A stretch of DNA of 64,000 nucleotides from contig NZ_SJPI01000001.1 in the NCBI RefSeq assembly GCF_007859865.1, forward strand, positions 1,116,001 to 1,180,000, written 5' to 3'. The notes beneath the pieces are model-generated. The model searched no databases. It was not told where the DNA came from and worked only from the letters and a program-made list of their open reading frames with translations. Positions 35,385 to 44,811 of the stretch are shown in pieces. A program made the position numbers and the translations under genes. Every line of letters starts with the position of its first letter. The first letter of the stretch is position 1. The DNA is from Rubripirellula amarantea. Its GTDB lineage: Bacteria; Planctomycetota; Planctomycetia; Pirellulales; Pirellulaceae.

Positions 35385-37028
35385 TTAACGTTGGCTAACT
35401 ACAGGTTTTTCGGTGCTCTTACGTTGATTTTTTCGGTCGATCGCCGCACCAACGAACCCCGCAAATAAGGGATGAGCTTTTAGGGGCTTACTCTTAAACT
35501 CGGGGTGGTACTGAACCGCCACAAACCAAGGATGATCTGGGATCTCGACGACCTCGACGAGCCCGCCATCGGGACTTGTTCCTGCGAAACGCAATCCGTT
35601 GGCTTCGTACTGGCTACGGAACTGATTGTTGAACTCATAGCGGTGGCGATGGCGTTCACTTACTTCATCAGTGGCATAGGCCTTACCAGCCAAACTGTGA
35701 CGATCGAGCTTAGTGGGCTGGGCGCCCAATCGCATCGTGCCTCCCATTTGCGTGACATTTTGCTGCTCATCTAGCAAACAAATCACGGGATGCGGGGTGT
35801 CTTTATCAAACTCGCTGCTATGGGCACCTTCAAGACCGACCACACTGCGACCGTATTCGATGACAGCGCACTGCATGCCCAAACAGATTCCAAAGAACGG
35901 AATGCCACGTTCGCGAGCAAACCGAATCGCCTGGACTTTCCCTTCGATACCACGCTCGCCAAATCCGCCAGGCACCAAAATACCGTGATACCCGCTAAGC
36001 AATCGTTCGGCGCCTTCACGTTCGATATCGGCACTTTGAATACGCCCAATGCGAACTTGAGCTTGGTGGTGCATGCCCGCATGGTCGATCGCCTCGTAGA
36101 TCGACTTGTACGCATCTTTGTGTTCGGCGTACTTGCCGACAACCGCGATCGAAATTTCGTGTTGCGGGTTTCGCAAGCGATGCAACAAATCCGTCCACGG
36201 AGTGATGTCGAGACTCTTCGCAGTCGTTAACCCTAACCGTTCAACCACCAGATCGTCGAGCTTATTGTCAACCAAAGAGATAGGGACCTCATAGATCGAG
36301 AAGTCCTTGTCTTTTTCTTCGATCACAGCCTTCGCTGGAACATTGCAAAACAATGCAATCTTCTCTCGATCTTCGCGGCTGATCGAATGCTCACAGCGAC
36401 ATACCAAGATATCAGGCTGAATCCCAATTTCGCGAAGCTGCCCAACCGAGTGCTGAGTTGGCTTTGTCTTGAGTTCGTCAGCCGCCTTCAGGTAGGGCAC
36501 CAAGGTCAGGTGCATGTAAAGGACATTCTCGCGACCAACATCAAGCGAAAACTGCCGAATCGCCTCAAGGAACGGCAGACTTTCGATGTCACCGACCGTA
36601 CCGCCGATTTCGGTAATGACGACATCGACATCGTCGCCCCCCATCCGTTTAATCACCGATTTAATTTCATTGGTGATGTGCGGAATAACTTGAACCGTCT
36701 TGCCTAAAAACTGGCCTTTGCGTTCCTTCTCGATCACCGACAGATAAATTTGTCCGGTCGTGTAGTTGCAATCCCGCGTCAATGCGCCGGAGGTGAACCG
36801 TTCGTAGTGCCCCAGATCGAGGTCGGTTTCGCTGCCATCATCAAGGACGTAGACCTCCCCGTGCTGGTAAGGGCTCATCGTGCCCGGATCAACGTTGATG
36901 TAGGGGTCTAATTTTTGCATTCGAACCCGCAGTCCGCGTTGTTCGAGCAGCATTCCCATGGACGCGCTAGTGAGCCCCTTGCCGAGAGAACTGACCACGC
37001 CGCCGGTTACAAAGATATGTTTTGTCAT
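35385..37028 (-). CDS. pyrG: CTP synthase
   Basis: 547 residues, the normal length. It converts UTP to CTP with ATP, using ammonia from glutamine. The N-terminal synthetase domain opens [18 protein letters not shown] and includes the [16 protein letters not shown] and [16 protein letters not shown] segments. The C-terminal class I glutaminase domain has the Cys nucleophile in GICLGMQ (near residue 383) and the catalytic His-Glu in VQYHPEF (near 520). All key motifs are intact. The gene starts at ATG 37028 and probably drives transcription of the DUF1844 gene behind it. Its product also supplies CTP for kdsB-type sugar activation, encoded elsewhere in the window. Confidence 0.98.
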   Translation of the reverse strand: MTKHIFVTGGVVSSLGKGLTSASMGMLLEQRGLRVRMQKLDPYINVDPGTMSPYQHGEVYVLDDGSETDLDLGHYERFTSGALTRDCNYTTGQIYLSVIEKERKGQFLGKTVQVIPHITNEIKSVIKRMGGDDVDVVITEIGGTVGDIESLPFLEAIRQFSLDVGRENVLYMHLTLVPYLKAADELKTKPTQHSVGQLREIGIQPDILVCRCEHSISREDREKIALFCNVPAKAVIEEKDKDFSIYEVPISLVDNKLDDLVVERLGLTTAKSLDITPWTDLLHRLRNPQHEISIAVVGKYAEHKDAYKSIYEAIDHAGMHHQAQVRIGRIQSADIEREGAERLLSGYHGILVPGGFGERGIEGKVQAIRFARERGIPFFGICLGMQCAVIEYGRSVVGLEGAHSSEFDKDTPHPVICLLDEQQNVTQMGGTMRLGAQPTKLDRHSLAGKAYATDEVSERHRHRYEFNNQFRSQYEANGLRFAGTSPDGGLVEVVEIPDHPWFVAVQYHPEFKSKPLKAHPLFAGFVGAAIDRKNQRKSTEKPVVSQR

Positions 37029-37490
37029 GGAAAATGATCATATCAAGACCAGGAAATTGCGAAAGCCGAACGACATAATTTGGTTCGCTTTTCGTCGCCA
37101 ACCCTGAATTCACGGATGCCCCCGAAGACTTGATCCGTCAAATCATCCATACCAGGAATATCGCGCTAGGCAGGACTGCGTGACTGAGTGACGAAATCAC
37201 GACGTCACAACCTTCTCTGCCCTTGGCTACTAATCAATCAACGTTACGGTCACGTCGTGTGGCCAATTTCAACGTCGCCCGTTGTGCCCCAACCGCAGGA
37301 CGATGCTCATGTCGCTACGCAACGGCCTAAACAGCAACGGCCCAAACAGCGGTAGCTTCATCAGCGGTATTTCGGAACAGCAACGCCCTGAATCCAGAAC
37401 GAAACCGAATGTGACGCCTTCACACTCACAGCACGAGTTTCATCCATCATGTGCCGACACCTTTGGGCAACGCATTGGCTTCGATCCGGA
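37029..37490. other. Intergenic region upstream of pyrG
   Basis: 460 bases between the WD40 gene end and the pyrG start, both on the minus strand. It must hold the pyrG promoter, but I see no clear consensus. One imperfect 15-bp tandem repeat (CAACGGCCTAAACAG, then CAACGGCCCAAACAG) lies at 37320-37349. A 102-codon plus-strand frame here looks like chance. Confidence 0.5.
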
Positions 37491-40238
37491 TCACTTCAAT
37501 TCGCCTTCTAACAAGCTGCCAGTTTCGGCTCCCGTGCCAACGTTCCATGTTGGGGCGTCGCCATCGCTTGCCCCAGCCACGATTCGTTGAAGGTTCGAGT
37601 CCACGGCAACACTCAAAAGGAACTTGTCCCCTGCGTTGAAGCTTCGCACTGTTCGACCGTTGGCCGAATCGCACAACCGGACCTCGCCGCTACCGCACGC
37701 TACGGCGAACTGGTTTGTCTTACCCACGAATTTGACGCTCGTCAGTTCATGGGGGAATCCTTCAATCTTGCGGGTCGTTTCGCCGCTGCCCGCATCCCAA
37801 ACTCGAACGGTTTGATCCGCACTGGCCGATACAAGGGACCGTCCATCGTCGTGCCAATCAATCGCCAATACATGTCGAGTGTGTCCTTCCAAAACCCGAA
37901 GCGTCTTGCCCGTGGAGACTTCCGACAGGCCAATGGTTTCGTCAGCGGAGGCGGACGCGAGCACCCGCCCGTCCGGCGAGAACGCCAATCCCATCACGGT
38001 GTCCGAATGCGAGTGCATCTCTTGCTCTAGAATTTCACCGGTTTCGACATCAACCAGTTTGATTTCGCCGCTGCGACTTGACCGACCACCGCCGATCGCG
38101 AGCCGTCGACCATCGGGATGAAATTCCAGCGACGTCACACGATCTGCAATCACTTGAAGATTAACGCCACCTATCACTCGCTGCAGTTCCCACTTAGCGT
38201 CAACTCGCGATATCCGTGGTGAGGTGCGTGGTGAAGCGCAAATAACTTGACCACGTAAAAAACAAAGCTTCGATTTTGAGCTCGCCACTTTCAGATCAGC
38301 CGATGACGGAAGCACCATGGCATGCGAATCAGGATTCGCAACATCCATGATTCGAACGGCTCCATCGGCGTGCATGACTGCGATCTTGGTAGAATTGGGT
38401 ACTCCGGCAAGGGAAGCCACAGCGCTAGCCGCAGCGTCGGATCGTGTCTGAAGCTCAGAAACTCGTTGCCTCAAAGCACGAGACCGAAGCGAGACGACTT
38501 GAACGCGCTTCTTTAGATTCTCGACTTGATCTTCTAGTCGCTGCTTTGCTGATTCCGCAGACGCGATTGCGGTTTTGAGCTGATCCACGACAGCGTGCTT
38601 CTGCTTTCGCAACTCGTTCGCTTTGCTTAGCTCCTGGTCTGCCGTCGGGAGCTCTTTAGACATTTCACTATCAAGTTCTTGGGTCGCCGTATCGAGTTGC
38701 TTGCTTAGCTCGGCTGCAGCAGCAGATTCCGACACCACCCGTTTTTCCAACCCAGCTAGCTCATCGGTTGCGTGCTGATGCGATATTTCTTGACGTTCCG
38801 CAGCTCGCTGGGCGGACTCAATTTCAAACACATCTTCCCCGCGTGCCGAAAGAGTCTGCAATAGTTTTCCATCGGTGGCATTCCAAACCTGAGTCTTGCC
38901 ACTTCGTCCCCCCGTAATCCAGCGAGGTGGATCGGCCACCACAGCGATCGATTGAACGACCGATTCGGGGTTCGCAAGTGCAGTCACCTCACCGCTACTG
39001 AGTATGACGCGTTGCAGTCCACCGGATTGAGTTGCGACGATCAATGAAAGATCCGCCCGTTCATCGAACGCGATCGCAGTAACGTCTTTTAAATCCCCTA
39101 TGGATGTCGCCGCGGCCTCGATCGCTACCGAGTTGTCAGCGTCGGAGATCACAATGTTGAATGTGCTGATTTCGCCAGAGTTATGAATGACAGCCAATTT
39201 GCCTCGGTTCTCGGATAAAGCGATTTTCCGAATGGATGACATTGTCTCCACGCTATCTGATACTGATCTTCCATTGGCATCACGAAGGTGAAGCCCACCG
39301 AGATAATCAACGATAAGAAGAACGGGCGTCTCTCGCGAATCACCGGATAGCCATTCAATCGCAGAAACCTCTTCATCACTCACTCGAAACTTGCATTGGC
39401 GTTCAGACTTTGCGAGATCCCATACCTCTATCTCACCATTAACATTGACCAGTGCGTGGTGCGACTGATCCTTCGAAACGGCAACCAAGCCAGCCGCGTG
39501 TTGTATTGGGGCAAGTGCCGCATCGCTCACTTGATAACTTGGCTGCCAAACACGAACCGTCCTGAACCCTCCGGTTGCAAGCCGATTGCCATCGGGAGAA
39601 AAGGCGACCGCTTGAATTAAATCCACATCTGCAACTGCGCCTTCTAAATCTGGATCACTCAATTGGGCGACTTCGCGTTGAGTCTGGGAGTCAACAAGCA
39701 ACACGCGGTTTGCCTGTGCCATGGCGACAAAGCCAGTGCGTGCAATGTCGAGGCTCGCAATCGAACGCACAGTTTCCGGTATCGGTTGCCATTGGAATTG
39801 CATCTTGACTGCGGGTTGGCTCTCTTCTGCTGCGCCTTGGTTGATCCATCCTTTCAACAGTTGGATTTGACTACTTGTCAGCGCGACCGCCCCGACGGTG
39901 TTGTCCTCTGGCGGCATAAGCGAATCGTCTTGTCCGGTGACGCGTTCCAACAACAAGCTTGCCTCGGGGTCACCGGAAACAACGGCCGCACCGCTATCAC
40001 CGCCTTTGATAATGTCCGCAACGGTTTCCAAGCTCAGCCCCCCATCGGCTTCCTGGTCGCGGTGGCATGCCAAGCAGTTCTGACGCAGGATGGGCATGAC
40101 GTGGTCCCGAAACGAAATATGCTTCGTTGAATCCGACGTTTCCGAACTGACATCGTTGGCTGTGGCGATCAAGACGAAGACGCCACAAACCGGAAAAACC
40201 AAGAGAATACCGAGAAGAATCAGGCGTTGAATGCTCAT
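37491..40238 (-). CDS. Planctomycete cytochrome c (PSCyt1)-WD40-coiled coil-WD40 protein
   Basis: About 915 residues from ATG 40238. This start puts a signal-type helix (IQRLILLGILLVFPVCGVF) at the N-terminus; the longer frame to 40367 would bury it. A PSCyt1-type cytochrome domain follows, with heme motif C55-L-A-C58-H59 and the family end SLMPPEDNT...KGWINQGA near 130. WD40-like repeats fill about 150-470. A long heptad coiled coil at about 475-600 is rich in Glu, Gln, Lys and Ala. A second WD40 set at about 600-915 has clear GH-WD units (SHSDTVMGLAFSPDGRVLAS, GHTRHVLAIDWHDDGRSLVS). It should be exported. It is divergent from the DUF1549 operon and may share its control region. The electron-transfer or binding role is inferred. 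Confidence 0.9.
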   Translation of the reverse strand: MSIQRLILLGILLVFPVCGVFVLIATANDVSSETSDSTKHISFRDHVMPILRQNCLACHRDQEADGGLSLETVADIIKGGDSGAAVVSGDPEASLLLERVTGQDDSLMPPEDNTVGAVALTSSQIQLLKGWINQGAAEESQPAVKMQFQWQPIPETVRSIASLDIARTGFVAMAQANRVLLVDSQTQREVAQLSDPDLEGAVADVDLIQAVAFSPDGNRLATGGFRTVRVWQPSYQVSDAALAPIQHAAGLVAVSKDQSHHALVNVNGEIEVWDLAKSERQCKFRVSDEEVSAIEWLSGDSRETPVLLIVDYLGGLHLRDANGRSVSDSVETMSSIRKIALSENRGKLAVIHNSGEISTFNIVISDADNSVAIEAAATSIGDLKDVTAIAFDERADLSLIVATQSGGLQRVILSSGEVTALANPESVVQSIAVVADPPRWITGGRSGKTQVWNATDGKLLQTLSARGEDVFEIESAQRAAERQEISHQHATDELAGLEKRVVSESAAAAELSKQLDTATQELDSEMSKELPTADQELSKANELRKQKHAVVDQLKTAIASAESAKQRLEDQVENLKKRVQVVSLRSRALRQRVSELQTRSDAAASAVASLAGVPNSTKIAVMHADGAVRIMDVANPDSHAMVLPSSADLKVASSKSKLCFLRGQVICASPRTSPRISRVDAKWELQRVIGGVNLQVIADRVTSLEFHPDGRRLAIGGGRSSRSGEIKLVDVETGEILEQEMHSHSDTVMGLAFSPDGRVLASASADETIGLSEVSTGKTLRVLEGHTRHVLAIDWHDDGRSLVSASADQTVRVWDAGSGETTRKIEGFPHELTSVKFVGKTNQFAVACGSGEVRLCDSANGRTVRSFNAGDKFLLSVAVDSNLQRIVAGASDGDAPTWNVGTGAETGSLLEGELK

Positions 40239-40439
40239 GATGGTGGGCTCGCGGGCAGGCGGGGGCGGCAGTGCCAGCGTGACATCATAGCCCCAAAATC
40301 GCGATCTACGGCTGTTAACAAAACCTAAAGTTGGACTTGGCCGACGCGATACGTTACGCTTGGACACTCTGATGCAGAATCAGATTCCCGCCTTTGCCAT
40401 CCCGGCAATCCCCTCCCTCCCCACTGCCCTTCCCTTCCC
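40239..40439. promoter_or_regulatory. Divergent control region between the WD40-cytochrome and DUF1549 genes
   Basis: 200 bases separate two divergent start codons, so both promoters must lie here. A 6-bp inverted repeat (TCTGAT at 40368-40373, ATCAGA at 40379-40384, 5-base spacer) could be an operator but is short enough to be chance. The last 50 bases before the plus-strand start are pyrimidine-rich and lack a Shine-Dalgarno sequence. Confidence 0.35.
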
Positions 40440-42731
40440 ATGGTGTGTTTGGTGCGATCCTGTCGTGACCTTAGACGCGTGACGACATTCACGTTGGTCT
40501 GGCTAAGCAGTGCGGTTATCTGCACGGCCAACACCTCGGCCATGTCGCCGTCATCTGAAACTTCGATGCTGGAAACAACCGGCCCGGTCAGCTTTAAAAA
40601 CGATGTCGTTCCGGTGTTGACCAAGCTTGGATGCAACACAGGCACCTGCCATGCGAAAGCCGGAGGAGGTCAGAACGGCTTCCAGTTATCACTTTTCGGT
40701 TTCGAACCTGACGAAGACTACGACCATTTGGTCTGGGAAGCTCGTGGGCGACGCGTCTCCCCTGCGGCTCCCGATCAAAGCTTGCTATTACTTAAAGCAA
40801 GCGGACACATGGCGCACGGTGGCGGAGTGCGCATGGCAGTCGATTCAGAACACTACCAAGTGTTGCGATCCTGGATTTCTCAAGGAGCACCTCGCGATCC
40901 CCCTGATGCACCCGAGCTCGTTTCGATTGAGGCTCATCCGGCCAGCGGTGTATTGGAACGCAACAGCGAAACGCAACTAACCGCAATCGCTCGATACTCA
41001 GACCAAACCCAACGAGACGTCACTTCGCTCGCTATCTACGAAACCAACGACCCGGCCCTCATCGAGTGTTCACCTGCGGGGTTGGTTCACGCCGAAGACA
41101 TTCCTGGGAAGGCGTCCGTCATGGTTCGCTTCCAAGGAAAAATGGCGGTGTACTCTGCTGCAATACCAAGGGCGCAAGCGACAAGTGAGTTCCCGCCTTC
41201 GGATCACTTCATCGATCGTCTTGTCTTTAGAAACCTGGAAACACTTGGCATACCAGCCTCACCCATTTGTGACGACGACACATTCTTGCGTCGCGTTACC
41301 TTGGACATCGCAGGCCGCTTGCCGACGCTATCGCAACGACAGGCATTCCATGCGAACTCAAGCGATGATCGTCGAGCCGAGTTCATTGACGAACTACTTG
41401 AAAGCCCTGGATACGCCGATACATTCGCGAACAAATGGACATCGCTGCTGAAGAATCGACGCGATGAAGTAAGCGACATCAAATCGAACTTTGCTTTCCA
41501 TGCATGGATTCGCGATAGCCTGCTCGCCAATCGCCCCTACGATGAAATCGTTCGTGAACTACTCGCTGCTACCGGGACCGTCGACGCAAACCCTGCGGTC
41601 GCCTGGTACAAGAGAGTGAAAGAACCCAACCAGCAAATCGAGGACGTAGCCCAGCTATTTCTTGGCGTGCGAGTGCAGTGCGCCCAATGCCATCATCATC
41701 CTTTTGAAAGGTGGAGCCAGGATGACTACTACGCATTGTCGGCGTTCTTCACTCAGATAGGACGGAAGCCCTCTGATGTCTATGGGGAAGATTTGATCTT
41801 TCACGATCGAGGAATCGCCCAAGCAAAGAACATTAAGTCTGGTCAGTTAATTCGACCATTGGCCTTGGGCGATAGCGTCGGACAAATTCCACCTGATGAA
41901 GACCCTCGATTGCGATTAGCAGACTGGATGGCTGACGCCGACAATCCATTTTTTGCCAAAGCCCTCGTCAATCGTTATTGGAAACACTTTGTGGGACGAG
42001 GCCTAGTCGAACCGGAAGACGATATTCGCGACACCAATCCACCTACCAACCCCGAACTTCTGGAAGCGTTAGAACAGCATTTTGTTGACAGTGGTTTTGA
42101 CCTGAAGTCGTTAGTTCGAGCGATCACTACTTCAAAGACTTACCAACTCAGTTCACTGCCTACTTCAGACAACTTGGCAGACCGCCAAAATTACTCTTGG
42201 CATTACCCGCAACGATTGCAGGCCGAGGTAATGCTCGATGCAATCAACGATGTGACCGCCACTCGCACGGACTTTGCCAACCTTCCACTTGGCACTCGCG
42301 CGATCGCTCTTCCTGATAACAGCTACAACAAATCTTCGGAGTTCTTGCGGACATTCGGTCGTCCAGAAGCAACTAGTGTTTGTGAGTGCGAGCGAGTGCA
42401 ATCCGCCAGCCTTGCCCAAAGCCTGCACTTTCTAAACGCCAACGAAATTCGTTCAAAGATCGGCGATCCGAACGGTCGCGCAGCTTCATTCGTGAAAGCT
42501 CATAACGCTGAACCACCGACACCAGCCGAGGATCAAGTTCGAGAACTTTACCGAATCGCATTTTCACGCGAGGTCAAGAATGAAGAACTAGCTACGGCCG
42601 TTACTTACCTTACCAATGCGAAGATCGATGCCGATGGAAAGCCAATCTCTGACGGCAATACGTATCGTGAGAATATGGAAGACTTGATCTGGGCGATCAT
42701 CAACTCCAAAGAATTCTTATTCAATCATTAG
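40440..42731 (+). CDS. DUF1549/DUF1553 planctomycete cytochrome-type protein with Big_2-like domain
   Basis: 763 residues with an N-terminal signal helix (about 14-31). A short cytochrome-like region follows, with C65-N-T-G-T-C70-H71, a CX4CH rather than CX2CH spacing, in the context GQNGFQLSLFGFEPDEDY typical of this subfamily. A bacterial Ig (Big_2)-like stretch is at about 160-245 (SVMVRFQGKMAVY). DUF1549 runs about 255-460 and ends in VQCAQCHHHPFERW; DUF1553 runs about 500-760 (ADWMADADNPFFAKALVNRYWKHF, PPTNPELLEAL). Secreted, function unproven; in planctomycetes these proteins always travel with DUF1501 partners. It is first in a three-gene operon, 16 bases before the next gene. Confidence 0.93.
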   Translation: MVCLVRSCRDLRRVTTFTLVWLSSAVICTANTSAMSPSSETSMLETTGPVSFKNDVVPVLTKLGCNTGTCHAKAGGGQNGFQLSLFGFEPDEDYDHLVWEARGRRVSPAAPDQSLLLLKASGHMAHGGGVRMAVDSEHYQVLRSWISQGAPRDPPDAPELVSIEAHPASGVLERNSETQLTAIARYSDQTQRDVTSLAIYETNDPALIECSPAGLVHAEDIPGKASVMVRFQGKMAVYSAAIPRAQATSEFPPSDHFIDRLVFRNLETLGIPASPICDDDTFLRRVTLDIAGRLPTLSQRQAFHANSSDDRRAEFIDELLESPGYADTFANKWTSLLKNRRDEVSDIKSNFAFHAWIRDSLLANRPYDEIVRELLAATGTVDANPAVAWYKRVKEPNQQIEDVAQLFLGVRVQCAQCHHHPFERWSQDDYYALSAFFTQIGRKPSDVYGEDLIFHDRGIAQAKNIKSGQLIRPLALGDSVGQIPPDEDPRLRLADWMADADNPFFAKALVNRYWKHFVGRGLVEPEDDIRDTNPPTNPELLEALEQHFVDSGFDLKSLVRAITTSKTYQLSSLPTSDNLADRQNYSWHYPQRLQAEVMLDAINDVTATRTDFANLPLGTRAIALPDNSYNKSSEFLRTFGRPEATSVCECERVQSASLAQSLHFLNANEIRSKIGDPNGRAASFVKAHNAEPPTPAEDQVRELYRIAFSREVKNEELATAVTYLTNAKIDADGKPISDGNTYRENMEDLIWAIINSKEFLFNH

Positions 42732-42747
42732 GCGGAGGCTCAATCCC

Positions 42748-44811
42748 ATGCGTCAGTCACGAAGATGTGGAGTAGCTTGTCTTGCTGCTGGTTTAATAGC
42801 TGCATACTTATCATCGCAATGCTTCGCTCAATCGGTCGGCTTGCCGGCTCCGCGTCTCTTGACAACGATGCCGATGGGAGGCGAAGCAGGGACCACCGTT
42901 GATGTCACCATCAGTGGTGAGTTGCTCGAAGACAGCACCGCTTTGCTGTTTTCGCATAGCGGAATCACAGCGGTCGCAAAAACCGATGCCGAAGGTGCCG
43001 TCATCGCGAACCAGTTTACGGTGACCATTTCCGAAGACTGCCCATTAGGCGTACATGATGCTCGTGTCCTAACACCTTATGGAGTGTCGACGGCACGTGC
43101 GTTCTCGGTAGGCCATTTGAAAGAGATCGTCCAAACTGAAACTTCGACGACTATCGATTCTGCGGTGGAATTACCAATCAACAGCGTTTGCAACGCCTAT
43201 GCAAATGAACGCAACATTAACCACTATCGGATTCATGTCGAAAAAGGTCAACGGATCATCGTGGACTGCTCGTCAGCAGGAATTGATTCCAAGCTCACCC
43301 CAGTGCTTATCATCGCCGACTCGCAGGGAAATGACTTAGTGGCTCAGCGTCGAGGCGATTACATCGATTTCACCGCACCCACATCTGCGAACTATTTGGT
43401 CAAGGTACACGACCTTACGTTTCGAGGAGGTCCCTTCTTCTTTTTTCGGCTTCGAGTCGAGGAACTAGAGGAAGGCGGTTTGCCAGAAGCTACGCCTCGC
43501 ACCCAAGCGGTAGGTGAATTTTCCTGGCCACCGGACGGTCTTGCAGAACAAGCATCTAGCCAAGAGGCAGAACCCAACGACAGTCTTACCCAACCGCAGC
43601 GAATTACGATCCCATGCGACATCTCTGGCAGCTTTTATCCAGCCGCCGACGTAGACCGATTTGAGTTCGTAGCTAAGAAAGGCCAAACATGGTGGGTCGA
43701 GGTCGCATCTGAACGACTGGGGCGTCCCACCAATGCGAGTGTGTTGGTCCAACGAGTCGTTGCCACTGAAGAAACTGCGGACTCACAAGTGGCCTTTGTG
43801 GACGTTGCTGAGCTAGCGGATATCGACAGCCCTATCAAGCGATCGTCAAATTTCTACACCTACGATGGGCCACCCTATAACGCGGGGTCATCGGATGTAC
43901 TTGGGAAGTTCGAAGTTCCCGAGGATGGCACTTATCACTTGCAACTAGTGGATCTTTTTGGCGGGACTCGTAGTGACGAGCGAAACAAGTATCGACTCGT
44001 CATCCGGCAAGCTCAACCAGATTTTGCAGTCGTCACGTGGGCTATGCATATGGAACTTCGCAACGGCGACCGAAACGCGTTGTCTAAACCCGTTGCCTTG
44101 CGTCCGGGCACGACGATCCCGTTTGAAGTGATTGCGATTCGCCGTGACGGATTCGACGGACCAATAGACATTCGTCTCGACGATTTGCCAGACGGCGTTC
44201 GCGCGGACGGCCTGCGCATACCTGCAGGTCAATCTCGGGGACACTTGCTAATCACGGCAATGCCGGACGCCCCCGTCGGCAATACGGTGGCAACTTTTAC
44301 CGGGGAAGCAGAAGTCGATGGCAGGAAGATCACACGCCAAGGACGAATCGCTTCACTTGCGTGGCCAATCAAAGACCATAGCTCCGAAGTTCCAAGCCCA
44401 CGGTTGATGGCAGACATTCCCGTATCAGTTGGCGAAGCCGAAATTTCTCCTTTGGTGTTGGCACCCAAGTCCGACGACGTATTGGAGGTTAAGGCGGGTG
44501 AGAAAATCACCGTTCCGGTCGTTCATTTGCGAGCGGGAGAATTCTCCGGCGCAAGCATGCTTATGAAAACGATGGGGACTGGATTCGAATCCAACCCAAC
44601 TTTTGACCTCACGATCGCCGACGATGTCACCAATGTTGAACTGGACCTCGCCAAGCTTAAGACGCCTCCCGGTGACTACGCCATTGCGTTCTACGGCGGC
44701 GCGGTAGCGAAGTACGCGTCCAAACAGACCCCAGACAAACCGGTCGACACGGTCGATCTTTTTGTTTCTCAACCGATCGCTATTCGAGTACTCGCGGGAG
44801 ACCCTCAATGA
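42748..44811 (+). CDS. Secreted PPC-domain protein of the DUF1549-DUF1501 operon
   Basis: 687 residues with a signal peptide (ACLAAGLIAAYLSSQCFAQS). It begins with an IPT/Ig-like beta domain (LLTTMPMGGEAGTTVDVTISG). Two PPC-like (pre-peptidase C-terminal) beta-sandwich segments follow, near residues 150-245 (INHYRIHVEKGQRIIVDC) and 275-430 (DVDRFEFVAKKGQTWWVEV, DGTYHLQLVDLFGGT). The C-terminal half is beta-rich and includes a DGFDGPIDIRLDDLPDGV motif typical of planctomycete PPC proteins. No catalytic residues were recognised; a binding role alongside its neighbours is likely. It overlaps the DUF1501 gene by 4 bases (ATGA), and GGCGGAGG precedes its ATG. Confidence 0.9.
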   Translation: MRQSRRCGVACLAAGLIAAYLSSQCFAQSVGLPAPRLLTTMPMGGEAGTTVDVTISGELLEDSTALLFSHSGITAVAKTDAEGAVIANQFTVTISEDCPLGVHDARVLTPYGVSTARAFSVGHLKEIVQTETSTTIDSAVELPINSVCNAYANERNINHYRIHVEKGQRIIVDCSSAGIDSKLTPVLIIADSQGNDLVAQRRGDYIDFTAPTSANYLVKVHDLTFRGGPFFFFRLRVEELEEGGLPEATPRTQAVGEFSWPPDGLAEQASSQEAEPNDSLTQPQRITIPCDISGSFYPAADVDRFEFVAKKGQTWWVEVASERLGRPTNASVLVQRVVATEETADSQVAFVDVAELADIDSPIKRSSNFYTYDGPPYNAGSSDVLGKFEVPEDGTYHLQLVDLFGGTRSDERNKYRLVIRQAQPDFAVVTWAMHMELRNGDRNALSKPVALRPGTTIPFEVIAIRRDGFDGPIDIRLDDLPDGVRADGLRIPAGQSRGHLLITAMPDAPVGNTVATFTGEAEVDGRKITRQGRIASLAWPIKDHSSEVPSPRLMADIPVSVGEAEISPLVLAPKSDDVLEVKAGEKITVPVVHLRAGEFSGASMLMKTMGTGFESNPTFDLTIADDVTNVELDLAKLKTPPGDYAIAFYGGAVAKYASKQTPDKPVDTVDLFVSQPIAIRVLAGDPQ

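Noticed and set aside
37282-37590. A 102-codon plus-strand frame upstream of pyrG.
   Set aside because: Low-complexity Ser/Asn/Pro content and overlap with the end of the WD40 gene; it looks like chance.
40368-40384. A short inverted repeat considered as an operator.
   Set aside because: Six bases per arm is too short to claim a regulatory site without conservation, so it is mentioned only within the control region.
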